Shown here in pieces: positions 23,565 to 37,199 of a stretch of 64,000 nt of DNA. The stretch is from Solanum dulcamara (Eukaryota > Streptophyta > Magnoliopsida > Solanales > Solanaceae). The stretch is taken from positions 48,934,501 to 48,998,500 of the forward strand of contig NC_077243.1 in the NCBI RefSeq assembly GCF_947179165.1, written 5' to 3'. The first letter of the stretch is position 1; the number at the start of each line of letters is the position of its first letter. The notes under the pieces are model-generated. The model ran no database searches and was not told the origin of the DNA. It saw nothing but the letters and a program-made list of their open reading frames with translations. A program made the position numbers and the translations under genes.

Positions 23565-25132
23565 AAATTAATGAGAGCTAAAAAAATATTTTTAAATAAT
23601 TTGATCAAACTACGTCACCGCATCCTTGGATTTATTTTAAGTTTCTCAAAAAAGATGTGCAACTACATTCTTAATAAAAATAAATATTTTAATATGCCTA
23701 AAAGTTCGTCTAACAAAGAAAATATTTTTTCCTTATAAAGAAATCAAATAAAATAAATCAAAACTTCTAGGATACAATATAATTTTTTTAGGATCATTTT
23801 CAATATCTTTTTATTTTTATTACTCTCGAAGTTAACATCAAAACTACACATACTACAATTTTTTTCTAACCTCCTAAAATAAATCTCAGTTTTTTGTTTG
23901 ATAAAATTAAAATGACAATATTTTTTTTGAGCCTAATAATCCCTACTTTATCATTATTGACATCCAAATCAAGACAAGAACATGTCCATGACTCATTCAT
24001 TTTTAAGACATAACAACTAACGAATAAAAGAAAAACAAAATAATCATCAGTCAAAAGTATCTTCATTCATTAAATAAAGATTTAAAACCTAACCAAATAC
24101 TCATTTCAATCAAACTAAGAGCCAAACAAATCTTATCATATAATTACATCAAACTCCATAAATAATTTAAAGAGATAAGTTAAAATTAAACCTCAAATGA
24201 AGAAACTATGTATCGTGAAATCCTAATCGAGACTCGATTAGAACACCCACGATCTTTTTTTATGTCTGAGTATTAGTGTGGGTCTTTTGTTTTGGATTTT
24301 AATTTATTTGTGTGAGTTTGCAGTGTTTTTTTCTTTCCTTTCTGCAGATTATGAGTTTGATTTTGTTTTTTTGCAGATGATGTTTTTGAGTGTGTGTTCT
24401 TCTTCTCTTGTAGATTATGAGGTCTTTTTTTGTGTATAGGGGTGTGTTTTAGTATATAGGTGTAATTGTGTGAGAGGTGTGGGAGATGAATGGAGTGTTG
24501 TGGGGATAATGGAGGTAGTGTAGATAAGTTGAGGGAAAGAAAAAGTGAGAAGGTTTTAGTTTATTTATTTATTTTGAAAGATAAAAAATATATAATAATA
24601 AAAATATATTAATTGATTATTTATATACTAATAAACTATAGAAAATTTAAATAGAAAGAACTAAAAATATAATTAAGAAAACAATAGCTTATTAATAAAA
24701 ATCAAAATTGAAAGAAAACGTAAATTTTGCATAAATTTTCTTTTCTTCAAAACAAAACTTACACTAAAATGTGGCTCTATTATTTTTTTTGTAGTTTTCA
24801 AATCTTTTATAATAAACTTACTAAAAATAATATAAAACCAAAATATCAAATTTAGATATAAAATAAATATTTAAGTACCAAATGGTGTAAAATTTGTGTT
24901 TCGATCAAAAATTACGTGTCTACAGTTGTCCCTCTTTGACTGGAAATACGAAGAGTTTGCAGACAAAGAAGTAGACAACGTGAAAGGTTTTGATCGAACA
25001 TTTATTTGAAAGGAAAAAATACAAATGAGTCTGAGTTTTGGATATCCTACATACTCGGGTTATAAGGGAATTATGTCATGTGTAGTTTAAGAAGATGAAA
25101 TGGTAGGTTGGAAGTCATGTGTGGTCCTATCG
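23565..25132 (+). mobile_element. Repeat O, right part (LTR-like)
   Basis: Non-coding and very AT-rich. Around 24222-24560 it has a promoter-like, T/G-rich section. Near 24911-24965 it reads ACGTGTCTACA, then GTTGTCCCTCTTTGACTGGA, wording I associate with the end of the same Solanaceae LTR-type repeat as 13372-13834. Joining the two parts without M gives about 1.8 kb from TGTCACACC to GTGTCTACA. Element D starts at 25133, possibly as another insertion into O. Confidence 0.45.
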
Positions 25133-28100
25133 TGTAATGACCCTTCAGGTCATTTCTTTCATTTTCTGACCCTTCATCGTTTAGAGTTTTCCTAAAATGA
25201 CCCCAAGATATTTATGACTTGCTGCATTGACAGTTCGGTCTCCTGATTGTTCGTTTGGATTTTATGTCCGTTTCCTTATTTTGGATCTTTTATAACTTGA
25301 AAAATTAACTTCAATCATAATTTAAGGTAAACAATGTCAAAAAATAATTTTGATGGTTCCATCAATATTATAATGGCCAAATTAGTCTAATAGCACAATT
25401 GGAATGAGTATCGAGGCAATCGGTACGAATTTGGGGCCATTTGGCACTTTTGCCTCTGAAATTTTGCATATGGATGACTTTGGTCAACATTCTTGGAAAA
25501 CGCATTTGATTCAAAATTCTAACAATGCGTTTAGCTTCAAAATTAGTATTTGGTCTGGAATGACTATTCGTTTGCTTTCCGAGGCTTTTGGTCTAATCTC
25601 AAGGCCCATTGTAGAATTTGGCTTAAAATGACACTTGGGTGTAGGACCCACTTTTCATTAAAATGACTTTGTATGGGTATTTCAAATGATCCATTTAGTT
25701 CGAAGCATTAAATTTTGTGGGGTAACATATCTCATTTGCACGCACGGTTCCAAATAAATCTCGAGCCCCCATCGGAGATTTTGGACTTTTCCAAAAAGAG
25801 GGTTGCAGCAAGTTCTTGGTGGACAAAGTTAAAATCCCATTTTTGGGTTTTTCTCCTACTTCAAAACTCCATAACTTGAGTTCTATAGCTCCAAATTGGA
25901 TGTTTATAAAAGCAAAATTGTGAGATTTTTTAAGTAGAACACGTTGGGAATCTTGGAAACTGATTTGGGGCATTTCATTGAGGTAAAATCTCAATTTTAG
26001 ATGTTGCACTGAGTATTTTCAAAGTGAATTTTTCAAGATCATTTGGAAATAATTTCTTGGTGTATATAAATTCAAATTTGGTGATTCAAGAGGCCATCTG
26101 AAGGAAATTTCATGGGAAATCTGTTGGTGAGCTCGGAATATTGAGTAGAGGCTTTGTGTGAGGTAAAATGTTGAATTTAACTGATGTTGTTAACATTTTT
26201 GAGTTAAGATAGCTATAAAATTTGGAGTTCGATTGTGTTATTTTTTTAACTCTGTTTTTAGCGATTTTTGGGGCTAAGTTGTGGGGTTTTCCATAAAGAA
26301 CATCGTGGTATGATTAGTTTTGTCCATTGAAGCATCATTTGAGGTAAATTTCACCCCAAAGGGACTGCCCTCCTTCTTAAATTATCCTTTAATGGTGAGA
26401 TTATGCATGGGCTGATTTTCGTATTTTTGGTGCATCAAAATTGTGCTAAAAATTGGAACACAAGTTGTTTAAGCTCAAATGTACCTTTTTACGGAGTCGA
26501 ATTTGGGATTCTTAGTGCAGGTCCGACGATCCCATTTTAGACCCAAGTTTGGGTATGTCTAAAAAAATGTCTATTTGATGTCAAAATGTCTGTAGTGATA
26601 AGGTGATTACTATTTGGTTAGTGTGTAGTGATTGGAGGTGATTCGGAGTTGAAGAGCTTGATCTAGGTGGATTGAGAGCGCGCGTTTTGGCTTCAAGGTA
26701 GGATACACTCTCCCCCTTTGACTGAGTTCTATTAGATATCTTTTAGTATATATTGCATGTGATTTAGGTTAGTATTGGCTGGGTTTAGGGCCTTCATTCT
26801 TTCTATTCCATTTCCTTGACTCCAGCTGAACCTTAGACTAACGTAGTCTCTTGAGATCCTTATTTTGGGTTTATGGTTTTGCTTGTGTTAGGGTTGGGTG
26901 AGATTATCCTTCTTAGATTGGTACTATAGACTTAGGCTAGGTTTGAGCCTTAGATGCTTTAGTTGGTGTTCCGGAGCTTTGGTAGCTAGGCGTAGCTTTT
27001 GGTAGGGGATTTAGATGACTGGTGTGACTTATTGCTAGGATCAGAGACCTCTGTGGATTTTCATAGTTATAGGTTTATCTTAGTTGTGCTCTTTTGGAGC
27101 TGACATGACATATTTTATGGTAAGGCATTGATACTATAGATATTTCTGCCCCTATCTAATTGTGAACTATGTCTCGATTATTTGCTCTTGTTCAGCACTA
27201 GGCTTAGGATGCCTCTATATCTATTATCTATAGATTGGGCCTGAGGCCATTCTCGAGGAGTGATTGGAGCCCAGGTTATTCCCTTCTTGCTTTGACTGAC
27301 AGTTTAGCTCAATGTTACTGTTTGTATTGTGAGTTTCTTGTTTGGATGCTGGTGATGGCATTCTTGCATTGATTGAGCATATTCACTCATTTTGTTTTAT
27401 GATCTTGGTATTTCATTTGAGTTTTACTACTACTTTTGAAAGGACACTCTCACACTTTTTCTACTTTTAAATTGCGTTTTAACGAGAGTTGTACCACCTA
27501 GACTAGTTTGATAAAATGATTTGAGATTGATAAGGCATCGAGGAAGTGCTCTGTTTTATACTATAGTTTCGAGGAATTGACGACGCATTTAGTTTCTATT
27601 GATATCCGATGCAGTATCACCCTTTTATACTTTGGCTGCATCCAGGATGCCTTTAGCCTGTACTTGACTATCTGGTATGGCATCTCTCTTTGCTACATCG
27701 GCTTGGCCACTCACTCTCCGGTACCACTATGAGGATACTACATTTCTATGTAAAACCTGGTTCGAGCCCAGGCAATATATACAGACTTTCTCGTATTTCC
27801 TATGTGCCCCTCTGGCCAGTGCACCACAGAACTAGATGAGGGAGTCGCATGGGTCCTACCTGGCAGGCCAAGGGCCAGGGTGGGTCTATAACTTGTTATC
27901 GTTGTTGATTGCTGAGAGCCACTGATGATATTACTAGTTTTTACAACAAACTTCCATTCATTAGCATCGCCTATCACTAGTATATTTATTTATTGTTTGG
28001 TCCCCTAGTTTATGGGGGCCAGGGGTATGTTTGTTGTTGTTTGTACCTTTCGGGGGTATTGGCTTCTGGTCGGTTATTATCTGATCATATCTGTTCTTGT

Positions 28101-28924
28101 CTCTTATTGTACTTATTGTTGATTTGCAGGATGTCTTAGTCTGAGTTGTTGTTGTTGGGGTTTTCCTATTAAACTCAGTTAGTTTGTTTCTTAGTTGATA
28201 TGTGATTAGCTGTGATGGACAGTGTTTTTGTCCTTAATTATTGGCTTCTTTAGTGCTCCTTTCTATAAATAGGTTGAGGCTTGCTCGTAAAAGTGCATTC
28301 TTTGACTCAGTCTTCTATAGTTATATATATCCTACCTCTTTACTCTCATTCCTACCTTACCTTATATTAGATCTTATTAGTTACTTGTGCAGTATTTACC
28401 CGATTATATGCAATGTATACTTTCTTTATCTGTGGAGCTTAATCGGCCTATGCCTATTGAGTACCATTTGTTTGATACTCATACTTCACTTCTACCTCCT
28501 CTAGGTCATAGTATAGGTTATCACCATTGATTTAGATTGCTGCATAGCAGCTTTAATCAAAGATTAGGTGAGCTCCTAGCATGCAGAGTTGTCGATTTCC
28601 ATCTGTGAAAGACTAAGACTAATCTTTACTTGCTTTCGAAGACCGCCTGTACTTATTTTGTATTTTAAAGAGCATTGTATTTGTATTTTGATTTAGAAGC
28701 TTGATTATCGACTGATTCCAGGTCTTGGGGAGGTCTTGGGGTGATTTCTTGTGTGTGTTTCAACTGTTCTCTTTCTTCTCATTATCCCTTACTTTCTACT
28801 TTATCTATTTATCTTCCGCTTGATAGCCCATTGCCTCTAGTTTTGGGCTACGAGTTAAGCATTAGGTTACTTTTTGGTGGGTGTTAGAAGGTGCCATCAT
28901 GGCTTGAGAAATTGTGTCATGAAA
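25133..28924 (+). mobile_element. 5' LTR of element D (family T2, 3792 bp)
   Basis: Begins TGTAATGACCC and ends near GTGTCATGAAA, three bases before a tRNA-Met primer site, with a C-to-A change in the usual terminal GACA. Its first 1.4 kb is the reverse complement of the T2 LTR wording at 22200-23564 (for example GTCAACATTCTTGGAAAACG near 25486). No long coding frame. It is longer than M's LTR because of divergent sequence in its second half. Confidence 0.82.
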
Positions 28925-28927
28925 AGT

Positions 28928-28939
28928 TGGTATCAGAGC
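28928..28939 (+). promoter_or_regulatory. Primer-binding site, tRNA-Met type (element D)
   Basis: TGGTATCAGAGC, spaced 3 nt from the LTR end as in M. Confidence 0.9.
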
Positions 28940-30580
28940 TTTAGGTTGATCGGTATCTTTGGTATGAGGGAAATGCCTAGTAGAGTCCTTCAGATCAGTG
29001 TAGAAACGTCCGTATCTTATCTTTGGGAGACTATAGGGCATTTTTAGGGAAATCTGTTCTTGACTCCTTATTATGTGTCCTTGATTTGAATAATCTGTAA
29101 ACTGATCATTTGGAATCTATTCTCTCTTAGATGGACATCACGATCTTTTTGATGGACACAATCAGAGCATCAGCAGGTTCTACTAGAGTTTCAGCAAATG
29201 GTTCTCAAGCTAGAGATGGGTGGGTTAGTCGTTCCTAGTAAGGTTATTCCTCATTATCAAAGTGTGTCTTGGAATTTCTTCAGTGGGATGGGAACAACCC
29301 CACATTATCCCCTACAGATTGGTATATGAGTTGGGAAATCATCAGGGGATTGTCCTTTCTACTCTGTTTGGTGTTAGAGCCCTTGATAGAGGTTGGGTCT
29401 ACCTTTCCTCAGGTGGTTAGTCATGCGAGAGCCATGGAGAAGACATGCCTTGGGGCTTACAGATATAGCAATAAAAGGCCTCTTCATCAGCATAGTAGTG
29501 ATAAAATTCCACTTCAGGATGAGTATCAGTTTGGCGAGGGTTATCTTCCTTCTCAACCCATCAGGCCTATGAAGGTAGATCCTTAGGTTCTAGGAGGTTT
29601 TGAGATTGGTCATGGAGCTTACAATGGAGATAATTAATGTCAGACTTATCGGGGTAAGAACATTGGACCTTCAACCATTCGAGCATATTCTATCCCATCT
29701 GGGCCCTTTCGGCGGGATGTTATTGGAGATGATTTCTAAGAGGGTGGTGAGGAAGGCCACTTTATTATAAAATGTCGCCGGATCCCAGTGTAGTCTTCTA
29801 GGGGGAGGGGATCAGATTCTCTCCCTTTCTATCGCTTCAAATTCATCAGGGGATTGCTCTTGCCACTCTGTTTGGCATCAGAGCCCATGATAGACATTGG
29901 GTCTACCTTTCCTCAGGTGGTTAGTCATATGAGAGCCATGGAGTAGGCATGCCTTGGGGCTTATAGAGATATCAATAAAAGGCCTCTTCATCAGCATAGT
30001 GGTTATAGCATTCCACTTAAGGATAAGTATCAGTTTGGCGAGGGTCATCTTCTTTCTTGACCTATCAGGCCTACAAAGGTAGCACCTCAGGTTCTAGGAG
30101 GTTTTGAGATGGGTCATGGAGCTTACAATGGACATAATCTAGGTCAAACTTCATGAGGTGAGCACATTGGACCTTCAAGCGTTAGAGCATATTCTATCCC
30201 ATCTGGGCCCTTTCGATGGGATGTTATTGGTGATGATTGCTAAGAGGGTGGAGAGAAAGGCCACTTTATTAGAAAATATCGCAGGACTCTAGTGCAGTTT
30301 GCTAGGGGGAGGGGATCAGATTTGCTCTCTTTTCTATTGCTGCCGGATTATTACAGGGCATACAACTTTAGGTTGTTATGGTTGCGGTTCACTTGAACAC
30401 TAGTCTCGAGAGTGCCCCAGGTGAGATTCAATATTTTAGACATTTGGGACTCTGCATACTCATAAGACTAGAGTTGTTGGACTTTATCATATATGTGGAG
30501 ATCTTGGCCATTAATATAGAGTTTGTCCCCGGTGTGGGACCTATGCACAGTTTGCTTAGCCAGGTGCTCAGGCCAAGGTA
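28940..30580 (+). pseudogene. Gag remnant of element D with an internal duplication and two zinc knuckles
   Basis: Several frames with stops. The longest (29269-29586) includes a VVSHARAMEKTCLGAYRYS stretch typical of the linker after the Gag core. The segment 29341-29843 is repeated in tandem at 29845-30345 with perhaps 10-15% divergence. Near 30371-30416 one frame reads CYGCGSLEH, a stop, then SRECP; near 30480-30525 another reads HICGDLGH, a stop, then YRVCP. These are two CCHC-type knuckles (C-x2-C-x4-H-x4-C), each with a stop after the histidine; the first cysteine of the second knuckle falls just before the legible part. In a live element Gag packages the RNA. Confidence 0.65.
29341..30345 (+). 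repeat. Tandem duplication of about 504 bp within the gag of D
   Basis: Copy 1 (29341-29843) and copy 2 (29845-30345) both start ATCAGGGGATTG and both include CTTTCCTCAGGTGGTTAGTC, GAGAGCCATGGAG, GGCCTCTTCATCAGCATAGT and TAGGGGGAGGGGATCAGAT. The divergence between copies points to an old event. Confidence 0.88.
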
Positions 30581-31132
30581 GATCATGATGCATTACATAA
30601 TTCTATGAGTTAATCTAAGGTTGAGGATCCAGGTATTTATGGTATCTGGTTGATTCCTTTTTTTTTTGCTATGTATTGCTTATTTTGTGTGGTTTTGGGG
30701 TTGTTGTACCCATACATTTGTTTTAGGATTGTTAGTTACCTCCTTACCGTAGTGCCTACCTTATTTTGACTTATGTGTATATATTTCAGTACTATAGCTG
30801 ATTTCTTTTTATAGTGGATCGACTAGGACAAGATTCTGTATTGAGTAGTGGCGGTTGAGCAATACCCCATACCTTGCCTGGTTGGTAGTCTTTCGAGTTT
30901 GTGAACTGGCTAGTTACCTTTCCCTTTTGCCTTTCTTACCATTGATTTTGCTGTGGTGCCGATCCTTGTTAGATAGGTGGCTAGACCAGCTTTGTTAGTT
31001 TTGAGAGTTATGGTGCTGGCGGATTTGGGTTGGATTAGAAGGTTGCCTTTGTTGTAGGTTGTCCCATTGGTTTAGTGGTTGAAAGGCTCCTTGTACCTTT
31101 GTGCATAACTAGTGTTCCCTTGATTAGTATTT
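30581..31132 (+). mobile_element. Further internal sequence of D, not assignable
   Basis: Position predicts protease or RT sequence, but I cannot identify a motif in any frame. It ends where the T1 LTR of array B begins, so D is cut there; the rest of D, if any, lies outside the window. Confidence 0.4.
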
Positions 31133-34100
31133 TGTTACACCCCACACTCTTGAGCTCAGAATGTCTCTTAAGCTTCTTAGAAGTTATGAAGTGAGTCAGA
31201 TAATCTACTACACTATCACAAACCTTTAAGGAAAGAAGAATGTGATATCCCGTGAGAGGGAAGGTGGAAATAGGGCTAGGAGAGTCCGGAAGGAGTTGGA
31301 GTCCATATAACGAGCCGTAGGACTCAATTTACCTACGTATGCTACTAACTTAGAAGTTTGACATACTTAAGCTACTTGAGTACATACCAAGCTTACGTAG
31401 TAAGAATTACTCGGGTTCTTAAAATAAGACGAGATTAAGAACTCATAGGGAAAGAGGAAAAGATGTCACGTGGCAGCAAGAAGAGGCGCCACGTGGAAGC
31501 ATGGCAAGGTGCCACATGGAAGAAGGTGACCAACCTGCTTGGAGTCAAGTAGGTGACCCACCTACTTGGGGGCCTTTTACTAATGCCCCCACACTAAAAG
31601 AGAAAAATCTATGTGGGCCCCACTAAGGACACGTGGCAGCCCCTAATTGGATGCATGGACGTGGTGGGCCAAGGGGGGCTGGACATGTGTCACCTCTTTG
31701 GGAAACATATATATACATGTATGATGACTCTTAAGTCATTTCTTATCGAATTTGAGCTGAAATTTGGAGAGAACAAAGGAAAAAAAACGGAGAGAAGAAA
31801 AGGAGGCAGCCATGGTTTAGAGGAACCTAAGGTAAGTTTCCAAGTTTCTCTTTGTGAATTACTTACCTACGGTGTGACTTAATCACGTGGAGATGTATAT
31901 ATGTATCTTAGGATGCCTACGGAACCATGTATTCAGCCATACACTTGGAAAAGATAGGAGAAAGTTGAAGGAAAATCTAGAAAGCCAAAGAAGGAGGGCT
32001 ACGGGTTTGGGGATGCCAAGGTAAGCCTCCGAGTTTTGTTTCATGAATTAATTATTTAAGGTGTCCTACGGTTATATAATGGTGTTTTATAATATAAAAT
32101 TCCATTTCGGGGCAGCAAGGAAGTGATATAAACTGTCCGCAAAATTTCAGCACATTTGGAGAAGTTCTGAGTCGCAAGTTGGTAGTTTTGGCCAATTTCG
32201 GGTAAGGTAAGGTTTGTCCGTTCAATTTGGACTTTATGGTATTGTTATGGAGTGGGTTACCCGCCCTATAGGTGGCTATAAATGTGAAAATATCATAGAA
32301 ATGCTTGGCGTTGAAGATAATCTAAATTAGAGTCGTTATAGTTGAATTGTCGTCGAAGTAAAGTGTTGTGCTTGTGGTGTGCAGATGCAGGCGTGTGGTG
32401 GTGTGTTTCAGGGATGGAATATGGTATAAATAGGGTGTGGGTGATTCTGGTTTCAGCCACACGACCCCTCGTGTCGTATAATTGAAGGTTTTGCAAAATC
32501 GAGACTAGAAACCCTAATTTGGTATCGTAATTTTCAGCAAGTTGGTTGGAGTTCGTATTGTGTAATGCTGCCATGTTTTGTGTGTTTATGAGCTGCAGGT
32601 TATTGTTTTTGGTTGGATGTAGTACTTAGGGATGTTATTGGAAATTCGGATAGGGCATGTTACAGGGGAGGTATTGCCCAATTTTCGGTAACGCTTTAAC
32701 TAATTAAAGAACTTGTCGAAGAGACAAATAAGGAAATAGGTTCCATGAATACTAAGGTGCAACTTAAGATGCTGGAAAGTCAAGAGTAATTAATATTCAT
32801 ATTACTTCCGTGTTGAATAGGTTCAAAGAACGACGAGGCGAATGTGACAAAGAGTAACCCGTACGAGGTATGTGAAGCTTTCTCTTGGCATGTTTTTGGC
32901 ATAGGTATGGAAAGCTCTCTCTCCTTTCTATTGATATGTACTTGGTATGAAAGTGAGTTTATGATGCCATAGTAGTTCACCAAGCCCTAGGATGGGCCAG
33001 GTACGAAATATGTACAGGGCGACCACATGAAGGGAAGTACAGACTATATAGAGCTTATTCTCTTTTTTCTTTTGGCATGTCATAGTTGTAAGTAAAATAT
33101 AATACGAGCTACGGGGTAATTCCAGTCTTACACATCTCCTGTTTACTTCTAAATATTGAACTCCTATAATAGTTGAACTATTTCTCTAGAAACTTCTATA
33201 TGTTAAAAAGGTACCAAATGTACAAGCTCCAAGTTTAAAAGATTAAATGATACCAAGTGTTTCTGATTCCATAAACGATTTGGCCTTATGTTAATACATG
33301 TCTAGGGTCCTCGGGATTACAGTTGATATAGCCTATAATGGCCTTTAAACGACACTCGAGATGACTACACTTCTACTCGGGTCCTTAGATGGTAGCTTAT
33401 TCCTCTCATACCATTGAGTCTCTGATAATGATTTAAATTGCATATAGTTACTTACTACTCTACTCGTGCATACTGTAACCCTTTTATCACCGAGTCTAGG
33501 GATGGGTATATTATCGTGCACAGTTCACTACATCATCTACCGAGTCCCTTACTAAAGGTCCAGGTACGCTATATGAGGATATGATAATGCAATGACATGA
33601 ACAACTCACCGAGTCTCTCACTAGAGGGCCGCACACGTATGTATATGTATATGATGATGTGGTGTGATAAGGAGATAATGGCGCTGGGCCTATAATGGTC
33701 CTACAGAGATGATTCAACGAGCCCCTGAAAGGGCCGGCTATATTATATGATATGAGCATACATGCTTTTGTAATTCACAGAGTACAGGTATAATGGTCTT
33801 TTTTATATGACATATTTATCCCCTGCTTCTCTATTTTAGATATGCCCCCAGTTTTATTATGTTATGTTTTATTTACTCAGTACATATGTCGTACTAACCT
33901 TTTTTTCTTGGGGGGCTGCGTTTCATACCCGTGGGTACATATACAGGTTTTGGGAGTCCTTCAGTTTAGGAATCTGCTCAGCTTAGCTGGAAGAGGCTCC
34001 ATTATATCGGAGCCTAGGTTTTGGCACTCGACGTTGATGTATAGTATTATTTTGTTATTCAAGAATACGATAGGGGACCTGTCCCACCATATGTTGTTAT

Positions 34101-34399
34101 TAATATTTTTAAAGGTCTACAGACATGTACATGTGAGGTGTGTATGTCAGTTGGTTTAGCTGGGTCTACATAATGTATGGTATATGTTATTATGTTATGG
34201 CAGCCTTGTCGTCTTGCGTGCCCTTTCATTATGTGATACAAATGAAAGAGGCTATCGGTTTATGAAAATATTATCACCTAATAGGGTTCTGTTGTATGGT
34301 ATTATGTTATTTACAGTTCGACTTGACCACAACTGATAGACACATATACGAGGGTTCAGATCGGACCCTAGTCACGGTCTACGGGGTTGGGTCGTGATA
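31133..34399 (+). mobile_element. First LTR of array B (family T1, 3267 bp)
   Basis: TGTTACACCCC at the start and GGGTTGGGTCGTGATA at the end, with a primer-like site 4 nt further on, so it acts as a 5' LTR. It has CACGTG boxes at 31467-31472, 31490-31495 and 31630-31635, a TATA-like ACATATATATAC near 31707, and two donor-like sites, GGTAAGT (31831) and GGTAAGC (32020), about 190 bp apart in a partly repeated segment (GTGAATTA...TTAGGTGTG wording twice). Hairpin units of the CCGAGTCCC type occur at 33495-33740. Confidence 0.88.
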
Positions 34400-34403
34400 G
34401 AAG

Positions 34404-34415
34404 TGGTATTATAGA
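34404..34415 (+). promoter_or_regulatory. Mutated primer-binding site (array B, copy 1)
   Basis: TGGTATTATAGA at the expected position; compared with TGGTATCAGAGC it has three substitutions, so priming would be weak. Confidence 0.75.
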
Positions 34416-37199
34416 AATTCGTCCTTGGATTATCTACAGACCATGTCTAATAGAGTCTTGATTATCGATGTGTTGCGCATCATATCTATAAATAAAAAGC
34501 TACAGGATATTTAGGATGTTACCTTTCTTTCCTATATAAGATCGTGCTATACATCCGAGTCATAGGAAAATTCTTTATATTAACCGTGGATCTTAATAGA
34601 AGGATGAAATCAACAGAACGAAGTAAATAACAACATGTGAAGTTACGGAGAATGCAAGTAAGTAAAGTAAAGGCACGAAAGATATCTGTTGGGTAAGGTA
34701 TTAACATGTGCTTGTAATGTAAGGGCGAAACCTGAAAGGAAAGTAGACAGGAACGTGCAACAGATATAGTACAAAGTTGGACATATGAGGTAAGTCCATT
34801 ATTTCTATATTATTGTTGATATTGAACGCCTTGTGTAGCTGCTATATGAGATGATATTGAAAGCCCCGTGTAGCTATGATATGATATGAATGTATATATG
34901 TTGGCCCTATGAGGCATTGTTGGTATCTTCTGCATGCAGGTTGTGGGATAGTAAGAAATATAGAGGAAACTCTGCCAAAATTTTTCCAAAACAAGAAAAG
35001 GGAATGAAGCATAGATTCTTAAGATTTCTTGGAAATTGATACCAAGTACCCCTATTATGTTTAATTAAAGCTGTAAGAGGTACCCTTCATGTCGTTGATA
35101 AGGGGCACCATTTTTACTTGGAGAATTTTATTTTGGAGAAACAAAAGCCTATCTGAGCAGTAAAGTTCAGATTATGGTACCTCCAGCCGTATTTATGCTG
35201 TAGGAAAAAAAAGGAAAAAAAAGCTTAGGTTGAAGGATAAGATGTCAAGCAATTGAGTTTCACTTTTCTTGAGAAGTAACAAGTCCCCAACTCTTAGTTG
35301 AAAATTAGATAAGTTATTCATGACTCGAGGATAAACCTAAGGGGAGACCATATGGGTCCTGTGATGTTTAAGAGATTCTATTTTCTTCCAATGATGGTTG
35401 GAAAATGATTTATGATAACAATTTATTAGTTCTCCACCAACTAATGGGAGGAAGAAATGCTAACAAAAGCACCCCAGAGAGATATCATGAACTGAATATG
35501 AGTACGAATGTAAAGGTATGGTATAACAATATGGGGATAAAGTAAGACCGCTCGTAAGGCGCACTTGGTAGGTGTTGAATAAGTTGAAAGCCTATGTTAG
35601 TAAGGACAAGGGGCATAAGGTATAGAGGAATGATGCGTATACACAATGTCGCCCCAAAAATAGTGGGACTCTTCAAAAACAAAGATGGCCAACTTAGAGA
35701 ATAAATGGTGCAACCTACATTTACCCCGAGGAACAAAGGATATAGGTTGGGATAACGCTACTACTCCGAGAGAACCTTGAACAGTTATTGTCGAAATACT
35801 AGTACTGCCTAATTGAAATTTGAATGACTACAAGTGTGTTAACTTTTCATAAAGATAAGTAGAATGTGGCCTTGGATGAGCAGTTTCCTGGGTCACATTA
35901 TTCAAAGTACAGATTAGTAGATGGGATATCACATTAGATATGGAAAGGTTCTCGTCGCTTCGTGGTTTAGTGAATGTTCCGTACATGGATTATCAGGTTA
36001 AAAAAAATTATATACAGAAAGACGGGGACATAATACAGTACCAAGTAGATTGGACAAAATTGAGATTGGACATAGAGACGTAGAGCAAGGTATAAGTAAA
36101 TAAAAGTATAAGTACCCTCTAAGGAGGGAAAGCTAATGAAAAATATTTTCAAGGGTAAGGTGGAGGAAATGGAGGTGGCAAAATATTTACGATGGATGTT
36201 TAAACTTCAATAAGATCACTTGCTGAACCACGTTAGGAAGGTTTGGAAGTCACCAATAATTGGATAAAAGTCAGAATGCTATGTAAGGCAGTGTTAAGAA
36301 TTTTTTAACAACACATTGAATGACATCATGCTAGACCGAAAGCCAAAATGTTGGCTCTAGAATTGGTCGCAAATGATGTTGCGATAGATAAATAACCAAG
36401 GAGAAGGAATAGAAAATCTCCTGTGGTAGGAGATGAGAAGAGCAAAGAGTGAATAGGGGAAAAGAAAAAAGTATAACAAGATAGGACAAGCAAGTCCCAA
36501 TGTGAGTGAGATGTATACAGTAGAATGAACCAAGAAACGGAAAGACTACATCTACCTCCTACAAGATACATCAGAATGGTTATGCAACCTACATATATGT
36601 ATATATAAGCATCAAGCTAAGTGAGTAAGTACATGATAAAAGGAATAGGGTCTTAATAATGATAAGGCAATTATGATATTTTGGATACCCCACCAAAAGC
36701 TATGAAGAGAGGTTGAGCAAAACTGTCGGGATGAAATTAGTACCATGAGCAAGGTAAGGCGTGGTCACGATTGGACCAAAGGTCTATTCCGATACTAATT
36801 ATAGGATGAGAGGGAAAATGACAAGGTAATACATGAGACCTAGAGAGACAATGCTAAGGTATTTCTCAGATTAAGTTGAGCACTTTTTCATATTCTCATA
36901 AAAGTAAAGGATGACAACGATATAATGAATTTAAAGTGTTACAAGCTGGGACAAGCTGGGATAAGGAAATTGTGAAATGGTTTAACCAAGGAGAACAGAA
37001 CTAACGGGTTACCAGAAGATGGCAAACTTATATGTCAAATTTCTTCAGAATTATATTATGTAATGATAAACGGAGCACAGAACGACTATGAAAGCCAACT
37101 CTAAGGGTTGAAAAACAAAACCCAAAAGGGTTAGTGCCAATTAAAGTTTTGGAAGGAGTCGAGAGGGACTATATGATACTGAGTCCCAAATTATCAACG

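Noticed and set aside
28928..28939. TGGTATCAGAGC runs as parts of tRNA genes
   Set aside because: Each lies 3-4 nt after an LTR end and no tRNA cloverleaf surrounds it. They are primer-binding sites.
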